Assembly: GCA_018824085.1 (NCBI GenBank)
Contig: JAHJHI010000033.1
Location: forward strand, 50,812 to 114,811
Length of the DNA stretch: 64,000 nucleotides
DNA from: Gammaproteobacteria bacterium
GTDB lineage: Bacteria > Pseudomonadota > Gammaproteobacteria > Burkholderiales > Rhodocyclaceae
Direction: 5' to 3'
Notes under the pieces: model-generated
What the model saw: the letters and a program-made list of their open reading frames with translations, nothing else
Database searches by the model: none
Told to the model about the DNA's origin: nothing
Made by a program: the position numbers and the translations under genes
Part shown: positions 17,129-27,522 of the stretch, in pieces
How the letters are laid out: every line of letters starts with the position of its first letter
How positions within the stretch are numbered: position 1 is the stretch's first letter

Positions 17129-19454
17129 GCTTGACAGCCTTGGCGAAAGCCGCGGCCAGCGCATTGTTGGCAACCGGTGCGTCGTCACGGCGCGCCTGTG
17201 CCCGTTTCGCATCGGGCTGACGGCCGGCCGGTCGCGCATCCTTCGCTGCGGGCTTGCGCGCCACGTCGTCGCCGAGGCGCATCGTCAGCGCGATGCGCTT
17301 GCGCACCAGATCCACCTCGACCACCTTCACCTTCACGATGTCGCCGGCCTTCACCACCTCGGCCGGGTCCTTCACGAAGCGGTTGGCGATCGCCGACACG
17401 TGCACCAGTCCGTCCTGGTGCACGCCTATGTCGACGAAGGCGCCGAAGTTGGTCACATTGGTCACAACGCCCTCCAGCAGCATGCCCGGCTGCAGGTCCT
17501 TCATCTGTTCGATGCCGTCGCGGAAACTCGCCGTGCGGAATTCCGGGCGCGGATCGCGTCCCGGCTTTTCCAGTTCGCGCAGGATGTCCTGCACCGTCGG
17601 CAGGCCGAAGCGCTCGTCGGTGTACGCCTGCGCCGACAGCGCCTTGAGGGTCGCCGCGTCGCCTATCAGTTCGCGTGCCTTCTTCTGCACGTCGGCCAGG
17701 ATGCGCTCCACCACCGGATAGGCTTCCGGGTGCACCGCTGACGCGTCCAGCGGGTTGTCGCCGTTCATGATGCGCAGGAAGCCGGCGCACTGCTCGAAGG
17801 TCTTGTCACCCAGACGCGGCACCGACAGCAGGGCCTTGCGCGAGGCGAATGCACCATGCGCGTCGCGATGGGTGACGATGTTCTGCGCGAGCGTGGTGTT
17901 CAGCCCGGATATGCGAGCCAGCAGCGGTGCCGACGCGGTGTTGACGTCGACGCCGACGGCATTCACGCAGTCCTCGACGACGGCGTCGAGCGAACGCGCG
18001 AGCCGGCTCTGGCTGACGTCGTGCTGGTACTGGCCCACGCCGATCGCCTTCGGGTCGATCTTCACCAGTTCGGCCAGCGGATCCTGCAGCCGCCGCGCGA
18101 TGGACACCGCGCCGCGCAGGCTCACGTCGAGATCCGGAAACTCCTTCGCCGCCAGCTCAGACGCCGAATACACCGAGGCGCCCGACTCCGACACGACGAT
18201 CTTCGTCAGCGGCAGCTCCGGGCGCAGCTTGATCAGGTCGGCGGCCAGCTTGTCGGTTTCGCGGCTGGCCGTGCCGTTGCCGATGGCGATCAGCTGCACG
18301 CCGTGCTTTTGCGCCAGCGCCGACAGCACGTGCAGCGACCCGTCCCAGTCGCGGCGCGGTTCGTGCGGGTAGATGGTGGCCGTATCCACCACCTTGCCGG
18401 TGGCGTCGACAACGGCCACCTTGACGCCGGTACGGATGCCCGGGTCCAGCCCCATCGTGGCGCGCGGGCCGGCGGGCGCCGCCAGCAGCAGATCCTTCAG
18501 GTTCTTCGCGAACACGCGGATCGCCTCCAGTTCGGCGCGCGAGCGCAGGTCGTTCATGAGGTCGAGCTCGACATGCACCGACAGTTTCACGTTCCAGGTC
18601 CAGCGCGCGGTGTCCACCAGCCAGCGGTCGGCCGCCCGGCCCTGGTCGCGGATGCCTGCATGCACCATCACGCGTCGTTCGCAGGCGTTCGGCTCGGCAC
18701 TGCGCGCGCCGTCCTCCGGGTCGCTGTCGAGCGCCAGCTTCACCCGCAGCACGTCTTCGTTGCGGCCGCGAAACAGGGCCAGCGCACGATGCGACGGAAT
18801 GTCGGCCAGCTTTTCCCGGTAGGCGAAGTAGTCGCGGAACTTGGCCGCTTCCACGTCGTTCTCCTTGCCGTCCGCCACGGTCGCGATCACCACGCCGTGC
18901 TCGCTCATCTGCGCGCGCAGCGCACCGACCAGTTCGGCACTTTCGGCAAAGCGCTCCATGAGGATCTGGCGCGCGCCGTCGAGCACCGCCTTGGCATCGG
19001 CAAAGCCGGCTTCAACGTTGAAGTACTTCACGGCTTCGGCCTCGGGCGTCAGCGCCGGATCGGCCAGCAGCGCGTCGGCCAGCGGTTCGATGCCCGCTTC
19101 GCGCGCAATCTGCGCCTTGGTGCGGCGTTTCTGCTTGTACGGCAGATAGAGGTCTTCCAGCCGCTGTTTGGTGTCGGCGTTCTCGATCTCGCTGCGCAGC
19201 GCCGGCGTGAGCTTGCCCTGCTCGTCGATGCTGGCGATCACCGCGCCCCGGCGCTCTTCCAGCTCGCGCAGATAACCGAGCCGCTCCTCCAGCAATCGCA
19301 ACTGCGTGTCGTCCAGCCCGCCGGTGACCTCCTTGCGGTAGCGTGAAATGAAAGGCACGGTCGCCCCTTCATCCAGCAGGGCGACGGCAGCATTGACCTG
19401 TTGCGCGCGCGCGCCGAGTTCGGCGGCGAGGCGGTGTTCTATCGACGGAAGCAT
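17124..19454 (-). CDS. tex: Tex-family RNA-binding transcription accessory protein
   Basis: A 776-residue cytoplasmic protein, matching the usual Tex length of about 775-785. The order of domains is as in known Tex proteins: N-terminal helical region ([20 protein letters not shown]), YqgF/RNase H-like domain from about residue 333 ([20 protein letters not shown]), helix-hairpin-helix region from about 503 ([20 protein letters not shown]) and an S1 RNA-binding domain from about 651 ([20 protein letters not shown]). The tail is basic. Tex affects transcription and RNA metabolism. The ATG at 19454 begins the conserved [13 protein letters not shown]; the longer frame to 19619 has no similarity. 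It diverges from rep. Confidence 0.94.
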   Translation of the reverse strand: MLPSIEHRLAAELGARAQQVNAAVALLDEGATVPFISRYRKEVTGGLDDTQLRLLEERLGYLRELEERRGAVIASIDEQGKLTPALRSEIENADTKQRLEDLYLPYKQKRRTKAQIAREAGIEPLADALLADPALTPEAEAVKYFNVEAGFADAKAVLDGARQILMERFAESAELVGALRAQMSEHGVVIATVADGKENDVEAAKFRDYFAYREKLADIPSHRALALFRGRNEDVLRVKLALDSDPEDGARSAEPNACERRVMVHAGIRDQGRAADRWLVDTARWTWNVKLSVHVELDLMNDLRSRAELEAIRVFAKNLKDLLLAAPAGPRATMGLDPGIRTGVKVAVVDATGKVVDTATIYPHEPRRDWDGSLHVLSALAQKHGVQLIAIGNGTASRETDKLAADLIKLRPELPLTKIVVSESGASVYSASELAAKEFPDLDVSLRGAVSIARRLQDPLAELVKIDPKAIGVGQYQHDVSQSRLARSLDAVVEDCVNAVGVDVNTASAPLLARISGLNTTLAQNIVTHRDAHGAFASRKALLSVPRLGDKTFEQCAGFLRIMNGDNPLDASAVHPEAYPVVERILADVQKKARELIGDAATLKALSAQAYTDERFGLPTVQDILRELEKPGRDPRPEFRTASFRDGIEQMKDLQPGMLLEGVVTNVTNFGAFVDIGVHQDGLVHVSAIANRFVKDPAEVVKAGDIVKVKVVEVDLVRKRIALTMRLGDDVARKPAAKDARPAGRQPDAKRAQARRDDAPVANNALAAAFAKAVKR

Positions 19455-19597
19455 GTCGGCGGGAGCGGGACGGCGGAAAGGCGGCGACCTTACCCAAGCC
19501 GGCGGCAAGCCGCAAGTGCGCGGCCGTGCCGGGCGGACCGGTAGAATGACCGCTGCCCATACTCGGGCGCCGCCTCCCGCGCGGCGCTTTCCGCTCC

Positions 19598-21592
19598 ATG
19601 CTGTCCGACATGAACGCACCGCAGCGCGAAGCGGTGAAATATCTCGACGGGCCGCTGCTGGTACTGGCCGGCGCCGGCTCCGGCAAGACGCGCGTCATCA
19701 CGCGCAAGATCGCGTATCTGGTGCAGGAATGCGGCTTCGATCCGCGCAACATCGCCGCCATCACCTTCACCAACAAGGCCGCAAGGGAAATGCAGGAGCG
19801 CGCATCGCACCTGCTCGAAGGCCGTGCCGGCAAACAGCTCAACATTTCGACCTTCCATGCGCTGGGCGTGAAGCTGCTGCGCATCGAGGCGAACGCCGCA
19901 GGGCTGAAGCCGGCGTTTTCCATCCTCGACGCCTCGGACGCGATCAGCATCGTGTCCGACATTTCCAAGGAAACCGAGAAATCGCGGCTGCGCGCGCTGG
20001 TGTCGCGGATTTCGGGCTGGAAGAACGCCATGCTCGCGCCATCGGTCGCTGCGTCGCACGCCGCCGACGAACTGGAAGCGGTGGCCGCGCGTGTGTATGA
20101 GGAGTACGAACGCACGCTGCGCGCCTACCAGGCGGTCGACTTCGACGATCTCATCGGCATTCCGGCGAAGCTGCTCGCCTCCGACGAGGAACTGCTGGCG
20201 CGCTGGCAGCGCAGGCTGCGCTATCTGCTGATCGACGAGTACCAGGACACCAACAGCTGCCAGTACCAGATCGTGAAGCTGCTGGCCGGCAGCCGCGGCG
20301 CCTTCACCGCGGTCGGCGACGACGATCAGGCGATCTACGCGTGGCGCGGCGCCGACGTGGAGAACCTGCGCAACCTGCAGACCGACTACCCGAAGCTGAA
20401 GGTGATCAAGCTGGAGCAGAACTACCGCTCGATGCAACGCATCCTGTCTGCCGCCAACACGCTGATCGCGCGCAACGAGAAGCTGTTCGACAAGAAGCTG
20501 TGGTCGGACCGCGGGCGCGGCGACCCGATCACGCTGATCGTCGCGCGCGAAGCCGACCACGAAGCGGAGTGCGTCGCGATGCGCATCGCCTCGCACAAGT
20601 TCGAGCATCGCGGCAAGTTCAGTGATTACGCGGTGCTGTATCGCGGCAATCATCAGGCTCGCGTCATCGAAACCGCGCTGCGCGAGCAGAAGATTCCCTA
20701 TGTCGTCAGCGGCGGTCAGTCCTTCTTTGACCGCGCCGAAATCAAGGACGTGATGGCCTATCTGCGTCTGGTCGCCAACAATGACGATGACCCGGCCTTC
20801 ATCCGTGCCGTCACCACGCCGAAACGCGGTATCGGTGGCACCAGTCTCGAAGCACTCGGCCGCTACGCCGGCGAACGCCACATCAGCCTGTTCGCCGCGC
20901 TGTTCGAAACCGGCGCCGAGTCGGCGCTGCCGGCACGCGCGCTGACGCCGCTGCGCGAATTCGGCGACTTCATCAACAGGCTGGAATGGCGCGCGCGTAC
21001 CGAGGCGCCGCGCTTGTTGCTCGAAGACCTGCTGCGCGGCATCGGCTACGAAACCTGGCTGTTCGAGCAGTTCGAACCCAAGGACGCGGAAACGCGCTGG
21101 AGCAATGTGCGCGACTTCGTCGACTGGATGGGCCGCAAGGGCGAGGAGGACGGCAAGACGCTGCTCGAACTGACGCAGACGGTCGCTCTCATCACCATGC
21201 TGGACAAACGCGAGGACGGCGAGGAGCGCGACGCAGTACAGCTGTCCACGCTGCATGCCTCCAAAGGTCTGGAGTACAGGCACGTGTTCCTGATCGGGCT
21301 GGAGGAAGGCATCCTGCCGCACCGTGAATCGATAGACGGCGGCAAGATCGAGGAAGAGCGCCGGCTGATGTACGTCGGCATCACGCGCGCGCAGCACACC
21401 CTCACGCTGAGCTACTGCGAACGGCGCAAGAGCGGGCGGGAATCACGCGACTGCGAAGCGTCGCGCTTCATCGGGGAAATGGGCGAAGACGTGCAGCGGC
21501 CGAATACCGACGCCGCACCGAAGGCCGAACAGCGCGCCGCCAACGTGGCCCGGCTGGAATCACTGAAGGCGCTGCTCGCCGGCAAGACCTGA
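19598..21592 (+). CDS. rep: ATP-dependent DNA helicase Rep (UvrD/Rep family)
   Basis: A 664-residue SF1A helicase that unwinds DNA 3'-5' and helps replication forks pass protein blocks. All helicase motifs are visible: [12 protein letters not shown], Ia [63 protein letters not shown] and [12 protein letters not shown]. The length agrees with Rep (about 670) rather than UvrD (about 720) or PcrA. The start may be Met1 or Met5 (19610). An intrinsic terminator follows the stop codon directly. Confidence 0.93.
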   Translation: MLSDMNAPQREAVKYLDGPLLVLAGAGSGKTRVITRKIAYLVQECGFDPRNIAAITFTNKAAREMQERASHLLEGRAGKQLNISTFHALGVKLLRIEANAAGLKPAFSILDASDAISIVSDISKETEKSRLRALVSRISGWKNAMLAPSVAASHAADELEAVAARVYEEYERTLRAYQAVDFDDLIGIPAKLLASDEELLARWQRRLRYLLIDEYQDTNSCQYQIVKLLAGSRGAFTAVGDDDQAIYAWRGADVENLRNLQTDYPKLKVIKLEQNYRSMQRILSAANTLIARNEKLFDKKLWSDRGRGDPITLIVAREADHEAECVAMRIASHKFEHRGKFSDYAVLYRGNHQARVIETALREQKIPYVVSGGQSFFDRAEIKDVMAYLRLVANNDDDPAFIRAVTTPKRGIGGTSLEALGRYAGERHISLFAALFETGAESALPARALTPLREFGDFINRLEWRARTEAPRLLLEDLLRGIGYETWLFEQFEPKDAETRWSNVRDFVDWMGRKGEEDGKTLLELTQTVALITMLDKREDGEERDAVQLSTLHASKGLEYRHVFLIGLEEGILPHRESIDGGKIEEERRLMYVGITRAQHTLTLSYCERRKSGRESRDCEASRFIGEMGEDVQRPNTDAAPKAEQRAANVARLESLKALLAGKT

Positions 21593-21596
21593 ACAA

Positions 21597-21625
21597 AAAA
21601 AGCCCGCCGGAGAGGCGGGCTTTTT
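21597..21625. terminator. Bidirectional intrinsic terminator between rep and the cytochrome c gene
   Basis: AGCCCGCC, loop GGAGA, GGCGGGCT forms an 8-bp GC-rich stem. It is flanked by an A-run on the left (21594-21601) and a T-run on the right (21621-21625), so it can stop transcription from both convergent genes. Confidence 0.93.
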
Positions 21626-21648
21626 CGGACCGACGGCACAGACAGCTT

Positions 21649-22263
21649 TTATTCGGCCGGTTTGTGCTCGTAGGACGGCGCCGCGATAGCCGCCACATCA
21701 CCGGCGGCCGCTTCGGCGGGCGCAGCCACTGAAGCCTCGGCAGGCGCGGCAGCCTCGGCCGACGGCTCGGCGTCCGGCATCTTGGGTGCCGCGAACGTCG
21801 CACCGCCCTTGTTGGCGATGTAGACCACCGCGCGGGTGATTTCGTCTTCGGTCAGGGCATCGTTGCCGCCCTTGGCCGGCATCGCACCCTTGCCATGCAG
21901 CGCCGAATTCACCAGCGCCTCCAGACCGGTGGCAATGCGTGCCCCCCAGGCGGCCTGATCGCCCAGCTTCGGCGCTCCGGCGGCGCCTGCATCATGACAG
22001 GCTGCACAGCCCGTCTTGTAGAGCTGCTCTCCGGTCCGCGGCCCCTTCGCTTCCGGCTCACCCAGTTCGACACGCGCCACCGGCTGGATTGCCTGGGCAA
22101 TCACTTCGGGACTGGTGTTGTCTGCGCCCTTGTAGCCGGACGACACGAACTGGGCCACCAGCACGCCAAGACCGACAAACACCACAAACGACAGTACTAC
22201 GACCGCGATCAACTGCTGCGGTGTCTTGATGAGCGACTCATGCTCGTCGTGCGCGTCCGACAT
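21649..22263 (-). CDS. Membrane-anchored cytochrome c5-type protein
   Basis: A 204-residue class I cytochrome c. An uncleaved anchor spans about residues 17-40. The heme-attachment motif is C86-A-A-C89-H90, and a likely axial Met is in GKGAMPAKGG. LTEDEITRAVVYIANKGG is the usual C-terminal helix of c5 cytochromes. An acidic Ala/Glu/Pro-rich tail of about 50 residues follows. It would carry electrons in the periplasm at the inner membrane. AAGGAAA precedes the ATG at 22263. The upstream extension of the frame is not homologous. Confidence 0.9.
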   Translation of the reverse strand: MSDAHDEHESLIKTPQQLIAVVVLSFVVFVGLGVLVAQFVSSGYKGADNTSPEVIAQAIQPVARVELGEPEAKGPRTGEQLYKTGCAACHDAGAAGAPKLGDQAAWGARIATGLEALVNSALHGKGAMPAKGGNDALTEDEITRAVVYIANKGGATFAAPKMPDAEPSAEAAAPAEASVAAPAEAAAGDVAAIAAPSYEHKPAE

Positions 22264-22460
22264 GTTGTTCTTTCCTTTGAATGACCGTAAGACGGGTGAA
22301 AAACAAAACGCGTCATTATAGCGACAGCCGGGCACGCTTGCATCGCGGCATTCTCGCCATGCCATGGACGCGCTGCCACAAAACGGCTATTCTTCGCGCT
22401 TTCCGGGTCGGCAAACCCGTCCGGGAGCGAAGCCGCAGAAACTTCGCAAGCCTCACCCAA

Positions 22461-22537
22461 GCGCCCGTAGCTCAGCTGGATAGAGTACTGCCCTCCGAAG
22501 GCAGGGGTCGTGCGTTCGAATCGCGCCGGGCGCGCCA
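22461..22537 (+). tRNA. tRNA-Arg (anticodon CCG)
   Basis: A 77-base cloverleaf: acceptor GCGCCCG/CGGGCGC, D arm with AGCTGGATAGAG, anticodon stem CTGCC/GGCAG around loop CTCCGAA giving CCG (22495-22497), T loop GTTCGAATC, discriminator G and encoded CCA. It reads CGG codons. A terminator follows, and the accessory surface-glycan region begins about 120 bases downstream. Confidence 0.97.
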
Positions 22538-22553
22538 ATTTGAGATGAAAGAG

Positions 22554-22580
22554 GGCACTTCTTCGGAAGTGTCTTTTTTT
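22554..22580 (+). terminator. Intrinsic terminator of tRNA-Arg
   Basis: GGCACTTC, loop TTCG, GAAGTGTC (one G-T pair) is followed by seven T residues at 22574-22580. The UUCG tetraloop makes this a very stable terminator. Confidence 0.93.
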
Positions 22581-22657
22581 CGCCTGTCACCGCCAACGGT
22601 GAGCCAGGGCTGATTCAATGTAGCCTTGGCCAGTCAGATAGAAGCCCCGCGATTTCC

Positions 22658-23701
22658 ATGCCGCACCCCTACACCGATTTGCCCGATACCGCGTTCTGGT
22701 CACGCAGCGTCGGTGCGGACGGATTCGACATGACCCGGGTCCCCGCAGTGACCGAGGGGTTTGCCATCTATCCGACGGATCGGGTTGTTTCGGCGGGGAG
22801 TTGTTTTGCCCAGCATCTGGCGCGCTCGCTGCCCGGCCGGGGTTTCAATTACCTTGTGACGGAGACTGGCCCAGCGGACCGGCAGTTCGGCGTCTACCCG
22901 GCACGCTTCGGCAATGTTTATACCGTGCGGCAACTGCTGCAGTTGTTCGAACGTGCCTACGGGCTGTTTGAGCCTCACGATCCGGTCTGGCGCTGGGGCG
23001 ATGCACTGGTGGACCCGTTCCGGCCGACCGTCGAGCCGCGGGGCTTCGCGCATCAGGACGATGTGCTGGCTGACCGCGTATCGCATCTGGCAGCCGTGCG
23101 GCGCATGTTCGAGCAGTGCGACGTATTTGTCTTCACGCTGGGCATGACCGAGGCGTGGGTATCCAGTATCGATGGTGCGGTTTTTCCGCTGGCCCCGGGT
23201 GTGCACGGTGTGCCGGAGGCTGAAGCGAGTTGTCGCTTCCACAATTTTTCGGTACCGGAAATGGTGGATGATTTTCGGCGGTTCGCGCGCCAGCTGCGGC
23301 TGCTGAACCCTGCGGTCAGGATCGTGCTCAGCGTGTCGCCGGTGCCCATCGCCGCCACCTACGCGCCGCGTCACGTGCTCGTATCCAACGGCTACACCAA
23401 GGCGGCACTTCGGGTGGTGGCGGAAATGGCGATCCAGGACGATGGTCAGGCCACCTACTTTCCGTCGTCTGAATGCGTTGCGGGCCATCACACCGCCGGT
23501 CGCTTCTTCGAGGCCGACATGCGCCACATAACCGCTGAAGGAGTAAGCCGCGTGGTGGATTACTTTACCCTGCTGTATCTGGCGCAGGGCCAGCGTGACG
23601 ACGCGACGCGACAGCCCTCGGCGGCGGTGCAGACCACCCGGTCGGAGCGCGACGAGTGGTACGACCTTTGGTGCGACGAAGACCTGCTGGCATCCCCATG
23701 A
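22658..23701 (+). CDS. GSCFA-domain protein
   Basis: A 347-residue protein with the family-naming motif in VVSAGSCFAQHLARSL near residue 47. Further conserved stretches are FGNVYTVRQLLQLFERAYG, VFVFTLGMTEAW and ILSVSPVPIAATY-like (IVLSVSPVPIAATY). GSCFA proteins are related to SGNH/GDSL esterases and occur in polysaccharide gene clusters, where they are thought to add or remove acyl groups. It has no signal peptide, so a cytoplasmic action on an activated sugar or lipid-linked glycan is likely. Its stop overlaps the start of the next gene (ATGA). It is the first gene after tRNA-Arg. Confidence 0.87.
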   Translation: MPHPYTDLPDTAFWSRSVGADGFDMTRVPAVTEGFAIYPTDRVVSAGSCFAQHLARSLPGRGFNYLVTETGPADRQFGVYPARFGNVYTVRQLLQLFERAYGLFEPHDPVWRWGDALVDPFRPTVEPRGFAHQDDVLADRVSHLAAVRRMFEQCDVFVFTLGMTEAWVSSIDGAVFPLAPGVHGVPEAEASCRFHNFSVPEMVDDFRRFARQLRLLNPAVRIVLSVSPVPIAATYAPRHVLVSNGYTKAALRVVAEMAIQDDGQATYFPSSECVAGHHTAGRFFEADMRHITAEGVSRVVDYFTLLYLAQGQRDDATRQPSAAVQTTRSERDEWYDLWCDEDLLASP

Positions 23702-24606
23702 AATTCGGCATCGTAGGCAATTGTCAGGTTCGCGGCCTTCGCGAGTGCCTGACGGTGCTCGCTCCGGGCCACGCGTTCGAGGCGATACAGGTCGAGCAGC
23801 TTCAGGCCGACGATCAGGCTACGCTCACCCGCATCGTGGCACTGGCGGAAGACGTCGACGTGCTGTTTACCCATTTGCCGGACTTTTCCGTTGCCGCCAC
23901 GGGCCCGCAGCAGGCCTTGCGGCAAGCGCTGTCCCTTGCAAGGCCGCGTGCCGTGGTCACCATTCCCAGCATCGTGTTCGGCGGGTTTCATCCGGACTGC
24001 TGCGTCCTCGGCATCGACGGGAAATACCTGCAGACCGCAGCGTATAACTACCACTCGGCCATCATCGCGGGCGCCTACCTTTGCGGTCTGCCAGCCGCAC
24101 GGGTGCCCGCTTTGTTCAATCGCTTCGTCTATGCCGGTCTGGGCTATGTGGGCGACTTCGCTCGGCACGGAACGGGCTTGCTGGAGAGCTTTGCAACGCT
24201 GGGCTTTGACGCCGGGTTTTTTTTCACCAGCCGCCGGGTATTCATGCACTGCCCGAACCACCCCGTGGTTGACGCGCTGTTTGAGCTCGCAAGACAGATG
24301 CTGGAGCGCGTGCGCATTCAGCCCGTGTGCGTTCCGCCGCCGGCGGACTGGATGTCCACGAACGCCTTGCTCTGGCCGGTCTATCCGGGCCTTGTCGGCG
24401 CGAGGAACAGCGAAGGCGACGACGTATCGCCCGGCAGGTCGCTGAATGTTGTCCATGGAACGCGCGTGATTTCATGGGGAGAGCTGATCGAAAGCAGCTA
24501 CGCCTGCTACGCAGAACACCACCTGGAAAGCGCGAACTGGTACGCACCGTCAGTCGAGCGAGCGGCCGGATTCCTGGGTGAACACGTCAAGCCGGAGAGG
24601 GTCTGA
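23698..24606 (+). CDS. WcbI-family polysaccharide biosynthesis protein (putative acetyltransferase)
   Basis: A 302-residue protein beginning with MKFGIVGNCQVRGLRECL, the GNCQ motif of the WcbI family. WcbI of Burkholderia capsule clusters is a CoA-binding protein with a likely acyl-transfer role. Other family-like stretches are VLFTHLPDFS, VTIPSIVFGGFHPDCC and YNYHSAIIAGAYLCG. The ATG overlaps the stop of the GSCFA gene by four bases, so the two are translationally coupled and probably modify the same glycan. No membrane segment is seen. Confidence 0.83.
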   Translation: MKFGIVGNCQVRGLRECLTVLAPGHAFEAIQVEQLQADDQATLTRIVALAEDVDVLFTHLPDFSVAATGPQQALRQALSLARPRAVVTIPSIVFGGFHPDCCVLGIDGKYLQTAAYNYHSAIIAGAYLCGLPAARVPALFNRFVYAGLGYVGDFARHGTGLLESFATLGFDAGFFFTSRRVFMHCPNHPVVDALFELARQMLERVRIQPVCVPPPADWMSTNALLWPVYPGLVGARNSEGDDVSPGRSLNVVHGTRVISWGELIESSYACYAEHHLESANWYAPSVERAAGFLGEHVKPERV

Positions 24607-24742
24607 CCACGTCACGAGGGCCCTGCGTGACACCCGATTCGAGGCCCGTTCTGCACGAAACCTTCGGGGTCATCCGGCGACGCGCCGTACGGTATAGTCT
24701 GGCGCTCGTGCTCCCGCCTGCGGGGCTCTTGGCCCGACACCC

Positions 24743-25819
24743 ATGAACATCTACCAAGCGGACATCCAGTTGGCCGCTGCCAGGCATCTGCGATGGATGC
24801 CCGACAGCATTGTCGTCACGGAGGATGAAATCACGGTGTCAGGATGGGCGCTTTCGCTCTGGGATGGCCATGACCAGCAGCGCTTCTTGATCAACGGCGT
24901 TGATTTTGATCAGGTCGAATGGCCGATTGCATCGCCCGACCTGCTGGTCCCGTTCGGTGATGTCCCTCGGGCAGCGACGTCGCGCTTTCGCTGCAGGCAC
25001 CGTCGGGCCGACGGACGGAATCTGTTTCCGGACGGCTTCGCCCGTCTGAACATCACGGGCCGATTCGGCGAACACCGGCTGTCATACCGCACCGCCTGGT
25101 ACGTTGCGGATCCGGCGCACGAGCAGGACATGCCGTCGCCCGGGCAGATCGAACGGGTCATCGGCGCCGGCAATCTGCCGGCATTCCTTTTTGGCGGCGC
25201 GACCATCGTCAAGCGTTTCGAGCAATTGCTGCTGGAACGGTTTGACCGGCCGCTCTCGTCCTTTCAGTCGATTCTCGACTGGGGCTGCGGAGCGGGCCGC
25301 CTGAGCCGGTACCTGTCCCTCGTGTCGCCGTCCGTGACGGGCATCGACATCGATGCGGACAACATCGAAGGCTGTGCGCGAACGCTGCCCGGCGCCCGCT
25401 TCATGCAGGTGGGCCTGATGCCGCCGACATCGCTTCCGGACGAGGCTTTTGATCTGGTTCTGGGGCTGTCGGTCCTGACGCATCTCGACGAACCGGTGCA
25501 GGACGCATGGCTGGAGGAGTTGCGCCGCGTCACGCGTCCGAACGCGCTGCTGATGCTGTCGGTCCAGGGGCTGGCGCAAATGGCGCTGTACGGCACGCCG
25601 CTCGAGCTGCATCTCGAAGCACATCGCAAAGGCATCCTCGACGCGGGCGCAAACAGCCAGCTGCAGGACGTGATCGCGGACCCTTCCTATTACCGCAACG
25701 TGATGCATTCGCCCGACTACATCATGACCAGATGGTCGAGATGGTTCGACGTGCTCGACATCATCGACGGCACGGCAGGCAATCAGGACATCGTGTTGCT
25801 CAGGCGTCGCACGGACTGA
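24743..25819 (+). CDS. SAM-dependent methyltransferase with N-terminal accessory domain
   Basis: A 358-residue protein. The C-terminal part (about 165-300) is a class I methyltransferase: ILDWGCGAGRLSRYLSLV is motif I, VTGIDIDADNIEGC motif II, and AFDLVLGLSVLTHLDEPVQD the post-II region. The first 130 residues (ITVSGWALSLWDGHDQQRFL) look like a small beta domain that I cannot name; similar N-terminal domains occur in surface-glycan enzymes. It lies 136 bases after the WcbI gene and 13 bases before the next methyltransferase. The target is presumably a sugar of the surface glycan. Confidence 0.83.
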   Translation: MNIYQADIQLAAARHLRWMPDSIVVTEDEITVSGWALSLWDGHDQQRFLINGVDFDQVEWPIASPDLLVPFGDVPRAATSRFRCRHRRADGRNLFPDGFARLNITGRFGEHRLSYRTAWYVADPAHEQDMPSPGQIERVIGAGNLPAFLFGGATIVKRFEQLLLERFDRPLSSFQSILDWGCGAGRLSRYLSLVSPSVTGIDIDADNIEGCARTLPGARFMQVGLMPPTSLPDEAFDLVLGLSVLTHLDEPVQDAWLEELRRVTRPNALLMLSVQGLAQMALYGTPLELHLEAHRKGILDAGANSQLQDVIADPSYYRNVMHSPDYIMTRWSRWFDVLDIIDGTAGNQDIVLLRRRTD

Positions 25820-25832
25820 ACGGAGAAGCCTC

Positions 25833-26507
25833 GTGCACCCGAGCGCCATGGACAACGGCAAGCTGTTCTTCGCAACCTATCTGGAGGCTTGCACGGACGC
25901 GCTGGTGCTCGACATCGGGTCGCAGGACGTCAATGGTTCGCTGCGGCAGCTGGCCCCGCCCGGCGCACGCTATCTGGGCCTGGATTTCGCTGCGGGCCGG
26001 GGCGTCGATCTGGTGCTGGAAGACCCCTATCAATTGCCGTTTGCGGATGACACCGCAGACGCGGTGGTGAGCAGTTCGTGCTTTGAACATATCGAAATGT
26101 TCTGGCTGATGTTCAATGAAGTCCTCCGGGTGCTCAAACCTCACGGCCTGTTCTACCTGAATGCGCCATCGAACGGCGAGTTCCATCGCTATCCCGTCGA
26201 CTGCTGGCGGTTCTATCCGGATGCAGGGGAAGCGCTGGTGCGCTGGGGCAGAAGGTCAGGCAGCCGGCCTGCACTGCTGGAATCGTTCACCACCTACCAG
26301 CGTCTTGATATCTGGAATGACTTCATCGCGGTCTTCGTCAAGGACGAGGCCTGCGCAGACCGTCATCCTGGACGCATGCTGGATCGCATCGACCGTTACA
26401 TGAACGGCCGCCGATACGGCGTTGACCGCATCCTGTGTCCTCAGGCGGCGTCGGAGGACGGGGCCAAGTTGCACCGCCTTACCGGGCATCCCAAACCGCA
26501 GCAATGA
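25833..26507 (+). CDS. SAM-dependent methyltransferase (type 11-like)
   Basis: A 224-residue class I methyltransferase. Motif I is degenerate (VLDIGSQDVNGS) but the acidic motif II (YLGLDFAAGRGVDLVLE) and the post-II SSSCFEHIEMFWLMFNEVLR are typical of methyltransferase type 11 proteins of glycan clusters. A GTG start is chosen because GGAG lies seven bases upstream; the ATG at 25848 is the alternative. Its stop is followed after only four bases by the end of the convergent methyltransferase gene. Confidence 0.8.
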   Translation: MHPSAMDNGKLFFATYLEACTDALVLDIGSQDVNGSLRQLAPPGARYLGLDFAAGRGVDLVLEDPYQLPFADDTADAVVSSSCFEHIEMFWLMFNEVLRVLKPHGLFYLNAPSNGEFHRYPVDCWRFYPDAGEALVRWGRRSGSRPALLESFTTYQRLDIWNDFIAVFVKDEACADRHPGRMLDRIDRYMNGRRYGVDRILCPQAASEDGAKLHRLTGHPKPQQ

Positions 26508-26511
26508 TCCG

Positions 26512-27366
26512 TCAGCCGACCTTGCGCAGCCACAGGCTGGCCCCCGTATTGCGCAGGCACAGCGGCATCCGGGATTCAAAGAAATCCCGGAAGAAATGCG
26601 ACATGAAGGTATTCATCAGCACGATCTGAAAGCGGCTGTTGTACTGCAGGAAGGCGCGAATGAGGTAGGCCTCGTTCCAGGCGCGGCCTTCGTAGATCCA
26701 TTCCTTCGGGTATTCGAACGGATAGAAGATGTCGTGCAAATGGATGACGACACCCGGTGCCAATGCCGGAAATATTTCGAACAGCAAGCGGTTTACGTCG
26801 CTGCCGACCTTGCCGACATGCGTGGAGTCGACGAACAGCACGTCGTTCTCGCCCAACTGTTCGAAAACCGCGATATCGACCTCTTGCAAGGGTTTGGCAA
26901 TGATCGTGGTACTGGCCGCATCATCACCGCTGATCAGCGCTTCCAGCAAATCCGGAAAGGGATCGATGAACGTGGTCTGAAGCCTGTGATCGAGATAATA
27001 CTGGTTTGTATCGAGCGTCACGCATGACGAGTAACCCGACCCGATCTCGACCAGGCGTTGTGGGGCCAGGGTGCGAAGCATGCAATGCAGCATGATCGCA
27101 TCCGAATAGCTGTACGCCGGATTCTGATAGTGATACCGGAGCCCGGGTCTGGGTTCATCCCCGAACGGGATGCCGGAATACAAAAGTGCGAACTGCTCCA
27201 GCAACGCCAGCTGTGCAGCCTCCCGCATGTCGATTTCCGTCAGCTCGCGCGGCACGGAGCCGAACGATCGGGCCTCATTGCGCCGAATCTCTTCCAGATC
27301 CGGATACGGCGAATAGTAATGTCCCGATGGAAACACCTCAGGGCGTGCTCCTGGTGGCTGCTTCAT
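26512..27366 (-). CDS. SAM-dependent methyltransferase (Methyltransf_24-like)
   Basis: A 284-residue class I methyltransferase. Motif I is RLVEIGSGYSSCVTLDTNQ, motif II TTFIDPFPDLLEAL, and the central strand DVLFVDSTHVGKVGSDVNRL. VIHLHDIFYPFEYPKEW is characteristic of a subgroup common in O-antigen and capsule clusters. The ATG at 27366 is preferred over a TTG at 27414 that would add 16 unconserved residues. It is divergent from the next methyltransferase gene and convergent with the previous one. Confidence 0.8.
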   Translation of the reverse strand: MKQPPGARPEVFPSGHYYSPYPDLEEIRRNEARSFGSVPRELTEIDMREAAQLALLEQFALLYSGIPFGDEPRPGLRYHYQNPAYSYSDAIMLHCMLRTLAPQRLVEIGSGYSSCVTLDTNQYYLDHRLQTTFIDPFPDLLEALISGDDAASTTIIAKPLQEVDIAVFEQLGENDVLFVDSTHVGKVGSDVNRLLFEIFPALAPGVVIHLHDIFYPFEYPKEWIYEGRAWNEAYLIRAFLQYNSRFQIVLMNTFMSHFFRDFFESRMPLCLRNTGASLWLRKVG

Positions 27367-27522
27367 TGCATGATTGCCGGCTCGAAGGGGCCGCGCGTTG
27401 CCTGGCCGTGTCAAACTTGACCATGGTCGGTGACGGAACGGATTTCGCGATACGTCGCGACCTCACTATTGCATGCTGGTGTACCCCGATACACCCGGGA
27501 TTCCTCCATTCACACGTCTCTC